Positions 11,196-42,359 of a DNA stretch of 64,000 nucleotides are shown here, in pieces. Origin of the DNA: Prorocentrum cordatum (Eukaryota > Sar > Dinophyceae > Prorocentrales > Prorocentraceae); assembly GCA_963575745.1 (NCBI GenBank), contig CAUYUJ010000891.1, positions 62,001 to 126,000 on the forward strand, in the 5' to 3' direction. Position numbers and translations under genes: made by a program. The notes under the pieces are model-generated. The model saw only the letters and a list, made by a program, of their open reading frames with translations. It was not told the DNA's origin and ran no database searches. The stretch's first letter is position 1. Each line of letters begins with the position of its first letter.

Positions 11196-12060
11196 AAAGC
11201 ATCGGAAGGCCTGCGATCTTGAGGTCCAGGGGTTGCCATTTTGTCACGCCAGGTGTTTTCTCGTCGGCTTCTCCGGTCTTGCGGGGCGCTCGCGGCTCGA
11301 TCCGGCTCGGCGCCGCAGGAAGATGTTCTCTTCGGGCGGGGTTCAGACCGGGATGCCATAGTTCCAGAGCGCCCCAGAACGCTCTCAGAGCGCTCTGGAA
11401 CGACCAGGGGGGCCGATATATCCGCCGCCAGATCTCAGTGATACGGGATGGTCCTGGTCCGATTTGTCCTGGTGCGATTTGTCTTCGCTCGGGGGCCCCC
11501 AAACGGTGCGGTGACCCAACCGTGTGGCAAGTCAGCGAGTACTCGAGGGAACCCGCACGGTCATGGAACTCGGGCCGTTCTCCGAGGACGCCTCGCGTGG
11601 TTGGCGCCTCTGAGGTCCTGAGAAAGTGTTGACCCTCGGATGGTGTCGACCCTCGGGTGAGGTCCCTGCGGGATTTCGAGTCGCAGGCGATATGTTTCTC
11701 CCCCGACCCCCGGTATTTTCGACAAAAAACGTAGCCCGTCAGAAAAGAGGGGTTCCGTGGGATGCACCCCCAGGGGGCTAATTTTTCGGACGCGCCCCTT
11801 GTCGAGGATGGACGCCCCCCCCATCGTAATGATATCCCAGGGTCGGGGCCCAAAGTGTTGGTCCACTTCAGAGCCTACCAACGCCTGGGATAAGAGTTGA
11901 CATCTCCCCTGTTGCCGAGGTCACCGCGCGGTCCGTCGCCGCACCGTGCTGTGACGTTGTCACCCCGAGGGCCCAGTCGTCACCCCCGCGACGTTGTGTG
12001 CAACTCCCCCCCCGCGGCGTTTTTTTTGTTGGGTGCCCTGGGCGGGGGAGGCTCCGCACC
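11195..12060. other. no gene recognised; one palindrome-core fragment
   Basis: The segment 11357-11405 carries CCCAGAACGCTCTCAGAGCG, related to the element at 16258. The remainder shows nothing. Confidence 0.4.
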
Positions 12061-12067
12061 CCACTGC

Positions 12068-12239
12068 CAGGGGAAGGAACACTGACAGAGACATAACAAT
12101 TCGGAGGTGCGCGCTGAGTTCTGGGATCCGCGCTGGACCCCCCCGGCGGCGCCTCCGGCGCTGCCCCCGGCGCGCGCCGATCCGACAAATCCGCGCGGAC
12201 CTCCGAGTTGTTATGTTTGTGTCATTGCTCGTTCCCCGA
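12068..12239. mobile_element. foldback element FB, copy 1 with 5-bp target duplication
   Basis: The arms carry CGGAGGT..CGCG and CCGCGCGGACCTCCGAG around a GC-rich core, and outer ends CAGGGGAA and TTCCCCGA. ACTGC flanks on both sides (12063-12067 and 12240-12244). Confidence 0.82.
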
Positions 12240-12244
12240 ACTGC

Positions 12245-13510
12245 GGAGGCTCCCTGGGAGGGTCTCTGCAAGCACGGAGCCATGAGGTTCAGCGTCGCGG
12301 AACAGACAGGTGACAAGGACCGGGGAGCCCCGTACTCGATGTCGGGGTAGGAGAGGATCAGCGAGATTGGTTTCCACCTTGGGTCGGCCTCCCACTAGCT
12401 GATTGGTGGGGCTCTGGTTGAGGGCCTGCTTTGCTACAGGCTCTGCACGCAGCCATGAGGTCCGGCGTCGCGGAGCAGAAAGGTTGCAACATCGCGACGC
12501 ATCCAGACAAGAGCCCCGTATCTCGATCTTCGGAGATTTGATTTGTTTAGTCCTGTGGACCCCGGGCCATCGAGAGCGGGTCCGGCCCCAGGGAAGGGCT
12601 GCGGGCCCGAGATTGGGCCAACACGTCCGTTGTGAGCACAATTGCACGCAGAGATTTCAGGGAAGCCCCAGTTCGAGCCCCAGACTTCCGCCGATGTGAT
12701 TTCAATCAGCGGCCCCGGAGCTCCCGATCCCTTCACTGCATCAAGTTTTTCCGTCCTTGCGCGCGGAGTGCGCCAGGGGCGGCGCCGGCGGTGCCGGAGG
12801 CGCCGCCAGGGGGCTCCAGCGCCGATCCCAGAATCCGCGCGGACCTCCGAAAAGGTAGTTTTTATGGTATCGTTTGTTCCTCAATTTGCGGCCGTTCTAT
12901 GTTTTGTCCACCCGCTGCATTGCGCCAAGTGTCCAGCGCGGCCCGTCGGTTCTGCAGTCGCGCTTGCGTTCGCCAGCGCTGCGATGTGATGGTTCCGGAT
13001 CGAAATCGGGTGAAGACGCGCGGTGCGAGAGGATTGCAACTCCTGGATCCCAGGTTGAACAAACCCCCAGACATCCAGTTTTCCAATTTGCTCGATGCGT
13101 GGACCCCCATGAGTTTGGACTACTTCCGTGTAAGGCCCGAGTTTCATTTTGAGTCATTTCTCAACATCCCCGAGGCCCGTTCAGGAGCCCTGGACGCCGA
13201 ACAAGCGGTCGGACCGAGGGTTTTGGCCGGCGGTGGGTCTCATGTTCTCGATGGGAGGATGCGTATTGGGCGGGGGGGCAATCCATTTTTGGGGGGCAGC
13301 GAGGGCGGCCCAAACGGGGCCCAAGACTAGGACCCCTAGGGGCCGCTTGGGGCCCCATAGGGGCACCCCAAAGCCTCGGAGCCTCGGAGCCTCTGGGCCA
13401 CCAGCGCAGGGGCCCGCAGAGGGGGGCAGCCCCACCACCGGGGCCTTCGGGGCGGCCTCTCTGTGGCCAGGCGCGCGGGCGCGGCCCCCGCCGGCCAGCG
13501 GGCGCGGTGC
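12245..13510. other. mostly unrecognised; one FB half-copy
   Basis: GGCGGCGCCGG..CCGCGCGGACCTCCGAAA at about 12775-12875 is one arm of the FB family. An open frame (12632-13330) has no convincing bias. Confidence 0.4.
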
Positions 13511-13513
13511 ACC

Positions 13514-13611
13514 ATGCGACTGCGGCGCCCCGCCCGCGCGGCCGCCGCGGCGCAGCTGGCGGCCGTGGCCGCGTCCCAGGCGACCTACCCTTCCGAGTTC
13601 CGCTTCGGCTG
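13514..13611 (+). CDS. DUF3431 gene exon 1 (start and signal peptide)
   Basis: The exon opens at ATG 13514 and ends in phase 2 after TTCGGCTG, before a GT donor. The phase-2 end joins exactly to the single G that opens the 14593 exon, giving FRFGW-CVGSQCFDH. The hexamer GGTGCG lies at both junctions (13611-13616 and 14592-14597). The peptide is Ala-rich with an Arg-rich N-terminus, as expected for a secretory leader. The call rests on phase and junction repeat, with no homology to this short segment. Confidence 0.55.
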
Positions 13612-16600
13612 GTGCGGTCGGGGTCCCCTGGCCTCCCCTGGCGTGTGCGCTGCGGGCCCCCCCGCTCTTCGTCGTCGCTTCCCTCGTCTCCTCGTCGCCG
13701 GTGTTTCGTCGTCGCCCGTCGCTGTTCCTCCCCGTGTCGGTCGTCTCCGCGTCGTCGTTCTTCTTGCTCTGCCACGGGGCTCCTCTTGCGCTTGCAGCTC
13801 GTGTGCGCTGCGGGTCCAGGCGCTCCAACTTTTTACGCCGCGCGTTTTCGCGCGGACTCGGGCCCCGGGGCCACCACAGATCCCCCTGAGGTCCTGGCGA
13901 TTTGATTATTCGAGCCAGGTGTTTGTTCGTCCGCTTTGCGGCCTCGGGGCCCTCGCAGATCGGTCCAGCTCCAAGGATGTACCAGAAAGTTGGGGTCTAA
14001 AGGGCTCATTTCGTGATTTGTTCTAGGTCTGTCTGTTTGTCCGAACTGTCGGATCTCAGGGTTGGCCCGGCTCGGAAGATGGCACAGAAGCATTGGGTCT
14101 GGAGTTCTGAGGGCAACTTGTCTGTACATTGCACTTGTTCCGCGTCGTCGGATCTCAGGGTAGCCAGGGGCTTGGGCAAGTGGAGCCGATGACAGATTGG
14201 GCCCCGAAGCTCGACAGATGAACCATGATCACTAGATCAGGTCTGCCGTAGCTGATGCTCTTTCGGGTGGTGGCAGTTCTGATCAGGGGAATCACTAGAG
14301 ATCACTGCACCAGGTCCCCCGAAGTCCAGTCCCGCTAACGCCCGACATGTGCAGGAGGAGGTGCGACGAAGAGGTGGAGGAGGGGGGGTGGGGCACCCGC
14401 GGGAGCGGGTAGGCTGGAGGAGGCGGGGGGTGGGGTGGCGAGGAGGATTGAACGGGCGATGGGAACGCGGTGGGCGCGGAGGGGGGAGGGGCAGGATGAG
14501 GAAGAGGAGGAGGAGGAGGAGGAGGTGGAGGAGGAGGAGGAGGAGGTGGAGGAGGAAGGGTGGAGGCGGAGGGAACGGAGGCGGAGGAGAAGGTGCGTGG
14601 GCTCCCAGTGCTTCGACCACACGCTGAGCGCGGCGCACTTCCAGCTCCGCGTCCAGCGGTACTACGGCGAGGGCCGCCGGCCGCCCCTGCGGGAGGCCTT
14701 CTACGTCGCCACGCTGCCGCTCGCGTACCAGCGCGAGCTGCTCTTCGGCTGCCCGGGCCTGGTCGTCTTTGCCTACCTGCTCCTGGCGGAGGCGCGCCTC
14801 TTCACGCACCCCCCCGTTGAGGCCGCCGAGCTGTTCAGCCGCGCCTTGAGCCTGCTGGAGATGCCAGAGATCGCGGGGCCTCACATGCACAACCTGCAGC
14901 ATTCGTGGCCCTTGCAGGCCGCGATGGACCGCTACAACAGCACCGCGCAGAGGTCGAGAGACGCCGCGCAGAGCCCCATGTCGCTCGACATAGTCATCCC
15001 TCACTGCGGGGAGGACGCGTCTTGGTTGGCGGACCGGGCGGCCATCGAGATGTTGCCCAGGCACACGCGCGTGTTTCTTTACGAGAAGTGCGGGATGAGT
15101 AAGCAGGCCATCTTGCACTTCGCTATGCTCACTGAGCTGCTGCAGGGACAGGCCACGGTCATCCAGAAGCAGCTGGACGACGCAGTGGACCCACGCACTG
15201 GACTCCCTTCGCGCCGGGACGAATGCACCGCCTACCTGACGCACGTGGTCGAGCACTACGACGACCCCTGGCTGGCCGACGTCACGCTCTTCCTGCACGG
15301 CGACCCGAGCGACCACACGCCCATGGGGCTGCTGAACGTGCTGCTGCGCGGCCTGGCGCTCGGGACGCTGCGCTCGGTGGAGTTCCTGCACCTCGGGGCC
15401 CCCCGGATGGTGCACACCTCCAACCTGTGCCAGGACGGCGACGCAAAGACTCCGGGGCGGGCGGCTCCGACCGTCGCGCGAGGGCCGCCCGCGCAGCGCC
15501 GCGCGCTGGCGCGCAGATGCGCCCTCGCCTCTCCGCGTGGCGTGCCGCGCGGCAGCCCCAGAGATCCGCCGCCGCGAGGAACGGCGCAGCCCCGCGGAAC
15601 ATCACGACGGGGGCCCTCGACCCCATCTGTCTGCAGCGCGCCTCGGGCCAGATCGATCTGCGAGGGCCCTGGGACCTGAAACAGCCGAAATCTGGCGAAC
15701 ACGCCCAGCGCGAGCAAAAAAAAAACCCAGCTAGGCGCTGTAGTAGTAGCACAGCACGGCCATGTACCTTAGCGCGCTTGTTTAAGAAGGACTGTCGCCG
15801 TTCGGACCAATCATGTGACCGGCATTGACGCGAGAGCATGACTCCTGAATTCAGTGTGGGGACAGCTCAGAGAAACGGCTGTTGGACCACCTCCAGACGG
15901 GGCGGTCTAGGTCTCCCCGTTCCCGGCTTCCCTGTCAAACTCTTCTGTGCTCCTTTTCTACGTGAGGAGAATCTTCCAGAAAAGCGCCATGATGGAAGTA
16001 CCGGGCATTGAGACAATGCCCACCCCAACATGTCGACCGAGGAAATCTGCACGGGCTCACTCGACATTTGGCATTTGAGTGTGCCGGAGCAGTCCCCAGT
16101 CGCTTTCTCTAATCGCCGCACGTTTCGCTGGATAGATTCGGTCGTTTCTGAACGTCGATTAGCACTCGGAGTGCAGTGCGGTGCCCGCGCGGGGGGGGGG
16201 GGGGCTCTGCTCACCCCCGAAAGTAGCAACCCTCCTCAGATCTTCTCGGACAGCGCTAGGACGAGGACGAATCCGTTCTGGAGCGTTCCAGAACGCTCTC
16301 AGAGCGCTCCGGAACGAACCTTCTGAGAAGGCCACGGCGCCCGAGACATCTGCCAGAGCCGCCGGGCCTCAGAGATTCTCGATTGAGCTTCGCCCGATGT
16401 GTATCCTCGTCCTGGCTTCGTCTTCCAGGAGGGCATCTTCGAGATGGCGATGCGGCGCAAGCCGCGGCTGCCCCTGTCGACGTACTGCTGCGCGCAGTTC
16501 GCCGTGGCGCGGGCGAGGCTGCGCGCGCGGCCCCGCGAGGAGTACGAGCGCATGCTCCGCATCGTGGACGGCACCGTCGCGGACGGGTGCACGCGCATCG

Positions 16601-19413
16601 GCCCCGCATACGAGAGGTGCTCGAGGAACAATTCGGGGGCGGCCAAGAGGGGGGTGATGACCATGGGGGGATAGCACGGCGGGGGCCACGATATCTCCCC
16701 AGATTTCCTGGCGCCGCCTTGTCTTGTCAATACGTTCCCTGGCCCCCGTTCCCATGGCCCCTCCTGGGCAGCGGCTCATGCCGCCGGCCATGATTTGGCG
16801 CTCCCCCTCCTGGGCGCCCCCCGCCTGGACGCCCCCGAACAAGCAAGCTCGATTGCCCGGAACTGTGACCCTTCGCCAGGGGGACCTCCTGGTGTGGGCC
16901 CCCTGGGCGCCCCCCAGGAAAGCTGCACAACAACTGTCTTCTTCTGCAGTCCTTTTGCTCCTTCTTCGAGGTACGAGGGCCAGCGCCTCTCCCACTGCTA
17001 CTTCTTCGAGTTCATGTGGCACGTGGTCTTCGGCGAGCCCGAGGACCTGCCCCTGCGCGCGGACGACGCGGGGCTGCCCGTGGTCTTCCGGCTGAAGGAC
17101 AACGAGGACGCCCTGCCAAGCACTTGGGGGAGCTACATGGCTCCGTACGTCGGAGGTCAGGCCACCTTCGGGCGCCATGGACACGAGCTTTGGCTGCAGG
17201 GGATCCGGGACGCTCCCGGCATCGGCGCGGGCAAACAGATGCACTTCGGAGACATGGTCCCCAAGCGGTGACGTGCAGTGCGCAGTCGCTCGAGGTTTCG
17301 AGTGCCACGGGCATGTGCGCTGGCTCGTGAGGGTGCGGGAGGCGCCCTGCATCGGTGTGGACAAGCAGCTGCGCTTCGGAGGCCAGACCCCCCAGCGGTG
17401 ACGCACTGCGAAGTCGCTGGACCTTCGGGCGCCACGGCCATGAGCGCTGACTCCCGGGGGTTCGGAAGGCGCCCAGCATCGGTGTGAGCAAGCAGCTGCG
17501 CTTCGGAGGACTGACCCCCCAGCGGTGACGTGCACTGTGCAGTCGCTGGAGCCTTCGGGCGCCAAGGCCATGTGGGCTGGTTTGCGGGGGTGCGGGAGGC
17601 GCCCAGCATCGCTGAGGACAAGCAGCTGCGCTTCGGAGGCCTGACACCCGATCGGTGATATGCACTGCGCAGTCGCTGGAGCCTGCGGGGGCCACGGGCA
17701 TATGCGCTGGCTCGCGGGGATGCGAGAGGCGCCCTTCATCGGTGAGGGCAAGCACCTGCGCTTCGGAGGCCTGACCCGAAGCGGTGACGTGCACTGCGCA
17801 GTCGCTGGAGCGACGTCGCCGGCCGCATTCCCGCGTAGGGTCCCTGTCTTACCAGGTTCTAGCTCCCTCCAGCATTTGCCTCAGGAAATCTGTCATCTTC
17901 CGCCTGCCCCTCGCTGCTTCTTGCCCACAGAAGTCCGACCCCTGGTCAGCAGGCGAATGGCCCTGCGGCCCCAGGGTCCTCCTGCCCCCTGTTCCCTTCA
18001 TTCGGGGGAGCGTAAGACCCGGGTTTGCCAGGACTCGGGTTCGCCATCGTTTTTTGACGACCGCGACTCGGATTTTGACGAGTGGGAGTTTCGTGGGATG
18101 TCTGCAGCGGGAGGCCTCGTCAAAATGCAGGCTCGGCCTCGTCATTTTCTTGACGACCTCGTCGGGGATTTCCGAGTCCCCGGTACCCGGGTCTTACGCC
18201 CCCCTGATTCATCCTCTCCTCTGTCGTCTTGTGGTGCCTGCGCTGCTCGTGGACCCTGGCGTGGCGCGGCGGACGCTGGCCAGCGGCAGGTGGAGCGCTT
18301 GCGGTGGCAGAGCGTCCCCCCGCGGCCCAGGCCATGGCATCCGGGCGGCCGAGTGCCGCCTGGACCTGGCGTGCGACGGCGCGAGCGTGAGCGTCAGAGC
18401 GGCGCCGCCGGGCATGTCGGAGTCCGCGGGGGTGGTGAGGGTCGGCATCGTCAGCGCGGGGGTCAGCGTGGGCGTGCAGGCCGCGTCGGGAGGGGGAAGG
18501 AGAGGAGGAGGAGGAGGAGGAGGAGGAGGGAGGAGGAGGAGGAGGAGGAGGAGGAGGAGAGGAGGAGGAGGAGGAGGAGGAGGAGGAGGAGGAGGAGGAG
18601 GAGAGGAGGAGGAGGGAGGAGGAGGAGGAGGAGGAGGGAGGAGGAGGAGGAGGGAGGAGGAGGAGGAGGAGGAGGAGGAGGAGGAGGAGGAGGGGGGGCA
18701 GGAGGAGGAGGAGGAGGCTCTGGAGGCCTTCGAGCTTCGACTTGACCCTCACCTGGCTTGCGATGCTGAGGGTGTCGACGGCGTCGTCCGCCGAAAGGGC
18801 AGTCTGTTCTGCTCTGCGTCCCCCTCTCAACTGTTCCTTTGTTTGCCCAAGCTAGAATCTGCTACATTTAGTTTGAAGTCGACAATATCATCGATCGAGG
18901 AGGAGGAGGGCGACGACGACGACCTGACAGAACCCCAATATCTCCGACGATGCGTTCTTCCCCCATCCACGCGTCTTCCCTCGATTTCCCCCGTGGGGGC
19001 TGTCTTCGGGCCCTGTGGCAGATGCTTCTCTCCAGGGGGAGGGGTCGGGACGTCGTTGGGTCGGGGCCACGGATTGGCGGACGCCAGGGCCCAGGATGCG
19101 TCAACGATGTTGCCGCATGACCGCCCGTCCCAAGATCCCCTCCTGGCAGGCCCGCGCGGGAGGGCGTGTTCGCTGCGGGACTGTGGCGCCCCTGGGAGAC
19201 GAGCGCCACGCGTGCCTGCAGCTCAGGAGGGAGCCCCGTTCTGAGAAGCCGTTGCCGTTCCTGCGTCTGGAGGAGAGCAAGACGGCGACGAGGCGCCGTC
19301 GTACAGTTCAGGGAAGTGCCAAGCGAGAGCACCGTTTGGAACGAAGGTCTCCGCGTGCCCAACGCTGCGCAACTGTGCACGACTGGCTGGCCATCGCATG
19401 CAATGGAGTCTAA
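13514..19413 (+). CDS. DUF3431-family protein gene, multi-exon
   Basis: Exons read in phase: 13514-13611, 14593-15433, 16429-16616, 16971-17155, then less surely 18331-18479 and 19150-19413. The product starts with a basic, Ala-rich leader (MRLRRPARAAAAAQLAAV) that resembles a signal peptide with possible cleavage after ASQA. The core matches what I know of DUF3431 (Pfam PF11913): a strand ending IVIPHCGEDASWL, then TRVFLYEKCG, then ECTAYLTHVVEHYDD and DVTLFLHGDPSDH, and in the later exons FEFMWHVVFGE. The family has no firmly established biochemical role; resemblance to glycan-acting enzymes is sometimes suggested, and I do not assign an activity. Donors are GT, GA, GT, GT, GC in order; every acceptor is AG followed by G. 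The first four exons are well supported, while the C-terminal end is uncertain. The start ATG has a GCACC context and no in-frame alternative with better coding character. Confidence 0.85.
13925..14025 (+). repeat. dispersed GATCGATCC/TCGAG-type repeat inside intron 1
   Basis: GGGGCCCTCGCAGATCG and (A/G)GAAAG..TGGGGTCT recur in related order at 15605, 24385, 33840, 37740 (inverted), 34228 (inverted) and 39835. Confidence 0.5.
14490..14588. repeat. GGA microsatellite at the 3' end of DUF3431 intron 1
   Basis: The tract ends at the acceptor AGAAG|G, so it replaces a normal pyrimidine tract with purines. Confidence 0.9.
14593..15433 (+). CDS. DUF3431 gene exon 2 (domain N-terminal two thirds)
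   Basis: The 841-bp open exon has strong G/C third-position bias. It encodes CFDHTLSAAHFQLRVQRYYG, a hydrophobic stretch (LLFGCPGLVVFAYLLLAEA) and the DUF3431 motifs IVIPHCGEDASWL, RVFLYEKCG, CTAYLTHVVEHYDD and TLFLHGDPSDHTPMGLLN. It ends at NLCQ with a GA donor (CAG|GACGGC). It starts after GAGAAG with AG|G. Confidence 0.92.
16258..16413 (+). mobile_element. palindrome-core TIR element in DUF3431 intron 2
   Basis: Ends AGGACGAGGA and TCCTCGTCCT are perfect inverses. The core is GAGCGTTCCAGAACGCTCTC. It ends 15 bp before exon 16429. Confidence 0.82.
16429..16616 (+). CDS. DUF3431 gene exon 3
   Basis: The exon begins EGIFEMAMRRKPRLPLSTYC after TCTTCCAG and continues with a basic Arg-rich stretch (ARARLRARPREEYERM). 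It ends in phase 2 (GAGAG|GTGC), which joins to G-TAC of the next exon to give AYERYEGQRL. CCAGGA occurs at both the donor of exon 2 and this acceptor. A palindromic TIR element ends only about 15 bp upstream of the acceptor. Confidence 0.88.
16971..17155 (+). CDS. DUF3431 gene exon 4 (domain end)
   Basis: The exon encodes YEGQRLSHCYFFEFMWHVVF followed by GEPEDLPLRADDAGLPVVFR and ends YMAPYVG in phase 1 at GGAG|GTCAGG. The WHVVFGE motif is characteristic of the C-terminal part of DUF3431 proteins. If the donor is not used, the frame stays open to a stop at 17271 inside the minisatellite, so a short terminal version is the alternative. Confidence 0.85.
17156..17815 (+). repeat. 129-bp minisatellite, about five copies, in DUF3431 intron 4
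   Basis: AGTCGCTGGA recurs at 17284, 17412, 17541, 17671 and 17800, spacings 128-130 bp. Units share AAGCAGCTGCGCTTCGGAGG. The array starts at the exon 4 donor. Confidence 0.95.
18331..18479 (+). CDS. probable DUF3431 gene exon 5
   Basis: After GGCCCAG, the sequence GC-CAT fits the phase-1 end of the preceding exon and gives VGG-HGIRAAECRLDLACD. The rest (ASVSVRAAPPG, VVRVGIVSAGVSVGVQ) alternates like beta strands and has a G/C third-position bias. It ends at CAG before a GC donor. GCAGGCC is repeated at this donor and at the 19146 acceptor. No family was recognised for this segment. Confidence 0.5.
18495..18715. repeat. GGA microsatellite
   Basis: Long purine tract with single-base interruptions, inside intron 5 of the DUF3431 gene. 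Confidence 0.96.
19150..19413 (+). CDS. possible terminal exon of DUF3431 gene
   Basis: The frame starts in phase 0 after CTGGCAG and reads ARAGGRVRCGTVAPLGDERH, then an Arg/Lys-rich tail to TAA at 19411-19413. The 7-bp junction repeat GCAGGCC (18476-18482 and 19146-19152) and the correct phase support the 5' end. Codon bias weakens after about 19220, so the exon may be shorter and the true stop elsewhere. Confidence 0.35.
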   Translation, partial: ARAGGRVRCGTVAPLGDERHACLQLRREPRSEKPLPFLRLEESKTATRRRRTVQGSAKREHRLERRSPRAQRCATVHDWLAIACNGV

Positions 19414-19439
19414 GTGTGATTGTGATTGTGAGTCTTGAC

Positions 19440-19840
19440 GTGTCTGTGTCAGGACGTCTCGATTAGAAGTTCGATGTTGAGACGGAGCCGCCCTTCATTC
19501 GTGGACGCTGCTACGGCACATGCACGCGGTGCTCAGGCGAGCGCCGCACTTCGAAAACTACCCCTTCGGCTACCCGTGTAACTGTTTAGGCAATGAGGCA
19601 AAGAATGCGCGCGGTGCCAAAACGACAACTTTTCTCTGTTGAAAATCAGCCTCCCTCCGCCCGTGTAACAGTTGGACCACGGAAAAGGCGAGAGTCACAT
19701 TCAGAAAGCCACCATGGTCAATCGGGGTAATTGTTAGAGGGTTTTAAGACGAACGGGCAGAGACACTTCCTGACAATGCACACCCTCCATCCGTGTAACT
19801 GTTGGACTGGTTGGACATTCCAAGCTTCCGGGCCACAGGT
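19440..19840. repeat. degenerate repeats of CCGTGTAAC(A/T)GTT
   Basis: The word recurs at about 19577, 19662 and 19790 amid otherwise unique sequence. No gene was recognised. Confidence 0.5.
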
Positions 19841-19889
19841 GGGGAGGGCGTCTCAGGCGAAACGCCTGGCCTGTCTTACTGGAAAGGGG

Positions 19890-20310
19890 ACGTGATGGAG
19901 GAGGAGGAGGAGGAGGAGGCGGAGGAGGAGGAGGCACAGGTGGGGAGGGCGTCTCAGGCGACTTACTGGAAAGGGGACGTGATGGAGGCGGAGGAGGAGG
20001 AGGCGGAGGAGGAGGAATGGACCAGTGGGAGGAGACGAGGCGGGATAAAGGGGAAGGGTGGGCGGAGGGAGGAGGGCAAAGGCGGGCGAGAAATAGCAGC
20101 AGGAGAGGGGGGGCGGGGCCGGGGGAGGAGGAGGAGGAGGGAGGAGGAGGGGGGGAGGAGGAGGAGGAGGGAGGAGGAGGAGGAGGAGGAGGAGGAGGAG
20201 GAGGAGGAGTAGGAGCAGGAGCAGGGGCAGGGGCAGGAGCAGGAGCAGGAGCAGGGAGCAGGAACAAGATAAGGAGTAGGAGCAGGAGCAGGAGGAGGAG
20301 GATCTAGGCA
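19890..20310. repeat. GGA/GGC/GCA purine-rich tract
   Basis: A duplicated segment (GGTGGGGAGGGCGTCTCAGG at 19840 and 19939) lies at its start, followed by GGA and GGAGCA arrays. Confidence 0.9.
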
Positions 20311-20379
20311 GCAGGAGGAGGGGGAAGGAACGGGGGGAGGGGTTATACTCGCGCGCGCTCGGCTGCGCCCGCCCGCGGA

Positions 20380-21010
20380 TGATGATGAGGAGGAGGAGAA
20401 GGAGGAGGAAGAGGAGGAGAAGGAGGAGGACGAGGCGGAGGGGCAGCATGGAGAAGAGGAGTCGGGAGGGGATCCTGGGATTTGTCTATTTGTGTGTGCG
20501 TGTGTTTATGTGTGTGCGTGTGTATCCCTGGGCCCCTTTAAGGAGGGGGATGTGTCGGGGGAGAAGGAGCAGTCTCCGCCAGCAGGCTGCTGCGGGGCGG
20601 GCAGAGGAGCCCGAGGGGGCGAGGGCGGAGCGAGGGAGAGATGGGAGAGGCAGAAGCAGCAGCCGGGGACGAAGGACGAGGTGTTGGATGAGGAGCAACA
20701 TGAAACGAGGACGAAAGGGAGGACGAGAAGGAGGACAACGGAGAGGAGGAGGAGGAGGAGGAGGAGGAGGATGAGGAGGAGGAGGAGGAATACGACAGGG
20801 GGCACAGGATGAGCAGGAGAAGCGAGCAACGGAACATTAGCTGGAGGCGCAGGGGGAGCATGAGCGGATGAGCAGCAGCAGCCGGGGCAGGAGTGAGAGG
20901 AGGGAAGAGGGGGCGGAGGAACTGGAGGGGAGCAGCAGGAGGAGGAGATGCAGGAGGGGCGGAGACGGAGAGAGGGCGGAGGGGAGAGGAGGGGAAGGGG
21001 AGAGGTAGAA
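20380..21010. repeat. GGA-rich tracts with a fragment of the CA/TG element
   Basis: Purine tracts at 20390-20455 and 20740-20800 flank GGGATCCTGGGATTTGTCTA and (TGTG)n to about 20541. Confidence 0.8.
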
Positions 21011-21028
21011 GCACGAGCTCGGACGCAG

Positions 21029-40937
<19,909 letters not shown>

Positions 40938-40984
40938 GGGCAGGCCGGGCTCCGCTCGGTCCTCCTCGCGCGCAAACCGTGCGT

Positions 40985-41090
40985 CCGCCCTCCTCCTCCT
41001 CCCTCCTCCTCCGCCCTCCTCAATCCTCCTCCTCCTCCTCCTCCTCCTCCTCCTCCTCCTCCTCCTCCTCCTCCCTCCTCCTCCTCCACG
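40985..41090. repeat. TCC microsatellite downstream of the WD40 stop
   Basis: TCC tract starting about 50 bp after the TGA. No AATAAA signal was sought as dinoflagellates do not rely on it. Confidence 0.95.
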
Positions 41091-41099
41091 CCCTCTCCC

Positions 41100-41890
41100 C
41101 TGGGCCGCCAGGTGTCCCTTCTCCTCGCTCACCTCATGGGGCCACGTTCCGTAAAGGGGCCGTGGGGCTCAGGGGAGGACGCGTCGACCCCTCCTCGCCA
41201 TGCCACCGCCGGCAGGGGCCGCATAGCCCCGCCCCTCGCCCAGGAAGGCGTGCATTCGCCCATCGCCGATCAAGCGGTGATGTTATCGCCGATTCCGGGT
41301 CGATGTCCCGCCCCCCCGAGCGGGTCCCACCTTAACGTCCCCCCCTCACATCCTCCTCGATCACCCCTTCGCCCCCTCCCCCCCCCCACCCCTCCGCCAG
41401 GCCCTCTCCGCCCTCTTGTCGGGGGTTTCCATGGGTTGCACTTGCCCGAGGTGGCCCCACACCAGCTTTTCTCGCCATTTGCTCTCTGGGCTGGGCTCCT
41501 GGGGCTCCCTGCGCTTTCGTGCCCGTCCACTTCCCCTCCACCTCCTTCTTCTCCTTCCCTTCTTCTCCTCCTTCCTCCTGCTGGCCGCTGCTCCTCCTGA
41601 CTGCTCCTCCAGCTCCAGGTCCTACGGCTTTTGCCTCCAACCCTCCTCATCATCGTCCTGCTCCTCCCACTCCTCCGCGGAACTGCCTCGAGGTAGACCA
41701 GTCCACAGCGAAGGTGCGATCCAGGCGTTTCCTCCACCCTGCCCCTCAGCCCCAAGCCCTCCTCCCCCCGAGCCCTCCTCCATCCCTGTTCCTTTTGAAC
41801 AGCTCTTCCCTGTCGCGCTGTCGCGCCCCACCCCCCGAAAGGTTGGGAGGGCGGGACGGGCGTTTCGCTGGAGATCTCCGCATTATCTAT
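41100..41890. other. pyrimidine-rich unique sequence, no gene recognised
   Basis: CT-rich frames lack coding bias. A GCCGATT..GGTCGATGTCCC segment at 41265-41310 belongs to the palindromic CGCCGAT family. Confidence 0.4.
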
Positions 41891-41894
41891 TTTC

Positions 41895-42125
41895 CTGAAG
41901 CTTGAAATTTGCAACAGCCTCAAGGGTGGAGGGGGGGTGGCTTTCAGAATGTGGCTCTCGCTTTAGCGACGTGCACATTTGCCTGAGCAGTTTGCAGCAG
42001 CTTCAAGGATGGAGGGTGCGGGCAAACATGTGGCTCTCGCCTCAGCGCCTCGCACATTCGTTTTGAAAAGTTAGCAACATTTGCAAGAATGGAGGGGGGT
42101 CGGTGAATCAATAATGGGCCTCTCG
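41895..42125 (+). repeat. tandem repeat, about 85 bp, three degenerate copies
   Basis: TTTGCA(A/G)CAGC.TCAAGG.TGGAGGG and GTGGCTCTCGC recur at 41909, 41990 and 42075. Confidence 0.75.
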
Positions 42126-42359
42126 CCCTGGCGCCGCGCACATGCGTCGCAAGAGCTTGGACATGTTACATGGCTTGTGGACGGCTCCTGTCCCAACAGT
42201 TGGTTTTCGCTTCAGGCTTTTATTCTTATGATTTTAAGGAGCTGGAGCCTGAGCAGAGGCAACCGCTGCGCGGATAAAGGGCCGCTTCTTTACAACATTT
42301 GGGCGTTCAGCTGATGCTTCTGTCCAATTATTGACGCTCAGTTTAGTCACAGCAGTTGC

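Noticed and set aside
10517-11632. A 371-residue frame with Cys and Asp/His runs
   Set aside because: It is a translation of GTT/GTC and GAC/CAC microsatellites. All frames on both strands are open there for the same reason.
19166-19438. Frame with VPSESTVWNEGLRVPN resembling a C2-domain strand
   Set aside because: The resemblance is limited to a WNE word, and the frame conflicts with the better-phased exon at 19150.
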